Source: Lachnospiraceae bacterium (lineage in GTDB: Bacteria > Bacillota > Clostridia > Lachnospirales > Lachnospiraceae). From it: a stretch of DNA of 64,000 nt. Every line of letters starts with the position of its first letter. Position 1 is the stretch's first letter. Positions 62,273 to 64,000 of the stretch are shown here, piece by piece. The notes below the pieces were generated by a model. The model was not told the origin of the DNA. It saw only the letters and a program-made list of their open reading frames with translations, and searched no databases. Location of the stretch: NCBI GenBank assembly GCA_910575445.1, contig CAJTFW010000004.1:62001-126000 (forward strand), in the 5' to 3' direction. Both the position numbers and the translations under genes were made by a program.

Positions 62273-63673
62273 TTACTTTCCAAATGGCTTACCATTTCCA
62301 ACTAATAGAATAGGTAATTCCATAATTTTATATTTTTGCTGTACAAGCCACACAGTAAACAAACGCTCTGCAAAAAAACCTATTACTCGTTTACTATAAT
62401 TGTCCCATGCCTCATCAATAGTAATTCTTTCTATTAATTTAAATAAAATCGGAAATAACCAATCACAATATTCATCCAATATCTTTTTATATGTAATAAA
62501 CATATTGCAAGGATACATGATATGTCCTTGAAAAACATATAAAAATGCTTTTTTCTCTTCTTCTCCTTTTGTATCAAAAATATCCTTAAGATGTTTCATA
62601 GTTTTACTAAAAGCTTCCTTACATACTGCTTTTTGCAATTCTTCTGCAATAGTATGCTTTATTGTACAATGGCTTTCTGCAACTATGATATCATACTGTT
62701 GAAAAAATAATTGAATTTCCCATTCTTGAATCATATAATTATTAACTTTTGATCTAAAAAAACGTCGATAATGATTTAATCCTAATATCTCATAATTTGC
62801 ATTTTTCCATATCCAATATAATGCTGTGCATTCATTAAGTATTAAATTCAAATTAGATATATGATCACCTATATCATCTCTTTGATATTTCAAAGTTGGA
62901 CTTAAAATACTACCTGCATGAATTGGAAGATAATTGTCATCTTTTATAGGGATAAATTCTTTATGTGTTACTTCAAATATCTTTATTATAGAATCATCTT
63001 TTTTTATATATCCAAACAAATAGCCTTTCAAATTAACAACATTCCATCTCTTATTTTGATATGTTTTAATATTTTTAAAGTCAGCGAATGGAATAATAAA
63101 TAAAATATTATCTGCATATGATATAAATTGTTCTAATAAAAAATCTTGTAAATAAACTTTATTTATTAGAAGTAAATCATATTTCTTATCAATTTCTTCA
63201 CAAAGCTTATATACATTATTATATCCTTTAGTAAATATATTTTTATCTAAATAATACAATAAATCCACATTATAAATTTCTTTTAATTTAAATAATTGTT
63301 TATCAGCAACTATTCCACCTATATCTAAAATTTCTCTTGTATTAGTAAACTTGCAATATGTGTAAATCATATTAGATATATCTGAAAAATTATAATAATC
63401 TTCGCCTAGATAATACTCCCATTTTAGTATTTTTTTACAATCCACACCCAATTCCATTACTAACTGATAAGATATTTCATCATAAAATTTAGACGAAAAA
63501 ATCACAATATATTCATATTCATATTCTGATAATTTATCTGGTGATATAACTTCAATTCTCTCATATATTTTTTTATCTTTACACACATCATCCACTATAC
63601 AAACAATCTCATCAGATATTTTATCCTCATAATTTTTAAATATTCCTCCTATCCCCCATATAACAATTTTCAT
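62273..63673 (-). CDS. DUF4422 (capsular glycosyltransferase-like) protein with N-terminal Rossmann-like module
   Basis: 466 residues. The start MKIVIWGIGGIFKNYEDKI with EVISPDKLSEYEYEYIVIFS is the shared module (about 1-95). The C-terminal half (about 245-466) is DUF4422: PIHAGSILSPTLKYQRDDIGDHIS, TALYWIWKNANYEILGLNHYRRFF and YPCNMFITYKKILDEY. DUF4422 occurs in capsule and glycan gene clusters as a GT-like domain. AT-rich compared with the housekeeping region, as are its neighbours. Confidence 0.8.
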   Translation of the reverse strand: MKIVIWGIGGIFKNYEDKISDEIVCIVDDVCKDKKIYERIEVISPDKLSEYEYEYIVIFSSKFYDEISYQLVMELGVDCKKILKWEYYLGEDYYNFSDISNMIYTYCKFTNTREILDIGGIVADKQLFKLKEIYNVDLLYYLDKNIFTKGYNNVYKLCEEIDKKYDLLLINKVYLQDFLLEQFISYADNILFIIPFADFKNIKTYQNKRWNVVNLKGYLFGYIKKDDSIIKIFEVTHKEFIPIKDDNYLPIHAGSILSPTLKYQRDDIGDHISNLNLILNECTALYWIWKNANYEILGLNHYRRFFRSKVNNYMIQEWEIQLFFQQYDIIVAESHCTIKHTIAEELQKAVCKEAFSKTMKHLKDIFDTKGEEEKKAFLYVFQGHIMYPCNMFITYKKILDEYCDWLFPILFKLIERITIDEAWDNYSKRVIGFFAERLFTVWLVQQKYKIMELPILLVGNGKPFGK

Positions 63674-63769
63674 TTATAAATCATTCCTTTACTTTTAAAT
63701 ATAGTTTATATCTAAAAAATTTTACATTCTAAAATCCTCAAACCCATTTCAAAAAATTTTATATTATAT

Positions 63770-64000
63770 CTATAATTCCATAGATATACTTTTTGTTGTT
63801 AACTTTTTCTTTTCAATAAAAATCATACTATCCCAATAGGAAATAGCCTTAATGGTTTCTGAATATATATTCTTTTTCAACTCACCTGTTTCCAAATATT
63901 GAGCATGCAAATAGTCAATTAGATTTTTTGAATACTCTATAAATGTATCTCCTTTATACTTTCCTTCATAATTTTCCATATAAGATGTATGTAAATCTTC
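63770..64000 (-). CDS. 3' end of an unidentified gene, running off the window
   Basis: The frame is open from the window edge to the stop at 63770, giving 76 C-terminal residues (with ISYWDSMIFIEKKKLTTKS near the end). An ATG at 63979 lies inside but has no good ribosome binding site, so this is probably the end of a longer protein. No family is recognised. Position suggests another member of the glycan cluster. Confidence 0.45.
   Translation of the reverse strand, partial: EDLHTSYMENYEGKYKGDTFIEYSKNLIDYLHAQYLETGELKKNIYSETIKAISYWDSMIFIEKKKLTTKSISMEL

Overview
The window looks like a chromosomal segment of a motile, anaerobic, Gram-positive Clostridia bacterium, most likely Lachnospiraceae. 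The indicators are several flagellin genes with sigma-28 type promoters, a FliB flagellin methylase, class B sortase, a bactofilin pair, a flavodiiron protein with rubredoxin, a small alarmone synthetase, a TPP-riboswitch thi operon with ThiW, and strong AGGAGG ribosome binding sites. No rRNA, tRNA or CRISPR array was seen. This assignment is an inference from gene content; no database search was possible.

Region 1 (1-8.1 kb) is a decaying flagellin array on the minus strand: a 5'-deleted flagellin (774-1195), a complete one (4418-5536), an internally deleted one (6180-6793) and a shorter divergent one (7079-7933). Divergent to the flagellin promoters lies a repeated small locus that looks like a type I toxin-antitoxin system: a 53-residue single-span basic peptide (complete at 5855-6016, 3' part at 1-90, leader only at 1375-1440). 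Each copy whose 3' side is present faces a near-consensus antisense promoter and ends at a shared bidirectional terminator. The array has also taken in a frameshifted DDE transposase, an IS3 OrfA scrap and a dinJ-yafQ type II toxin-antitoxin pair.

Region 2 (8.1-45.7 kb) is mostly housekeeping and metabolism: yigZ, a UvrD-type helicase and gltX; a DUF885 lipoprotein; fliB; a DUF362-hflX-GNAT-map operon; a sialic-acid operon (nanE, nanA, SSS transporter, nanQ, nanK, rpiR) behind a cre-like site; rubredoxin, a Crp/Fnr regulator and fprA; a small alarmone synthetase with a nitrilase; thiW-thiM-thiED-thiC under a TPP riboswitch; an MBL hydrolase and CDF transporter; srtB; a murL-murD2 pair for the alternative D-glutamate route to peptidoglycan; an S1 protein; a degenerate M23 protein with bactofilin; asnA and greA. 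A 103-bp palindromic repeat occurs four times in tandem at 15.7 kb and twice, inverted, at 43.2 kb.

Region 3 (45.7-64 kb) looks like an accessory surface-glycan or glycosylation locus. It has two TIM-barrel sugar isomerase-like genes, three tandem mosaic AAA-ATPase/PD-(D/E)XK genes, a four-part protein (methyltransferase-like, kinase-like, Rossmann-like module, cytidylyltransferase), an Rpn-like nuclease, three related GT2 glycosyltransferases, a GT4 and a DUF4422 protein. Seven of these proteins carry what appears to be the same roughly 90-residue Rossmann-like module, at either the N- or C-terminal side of unrelated catalytic domains. That is the most system-like signal of this region.
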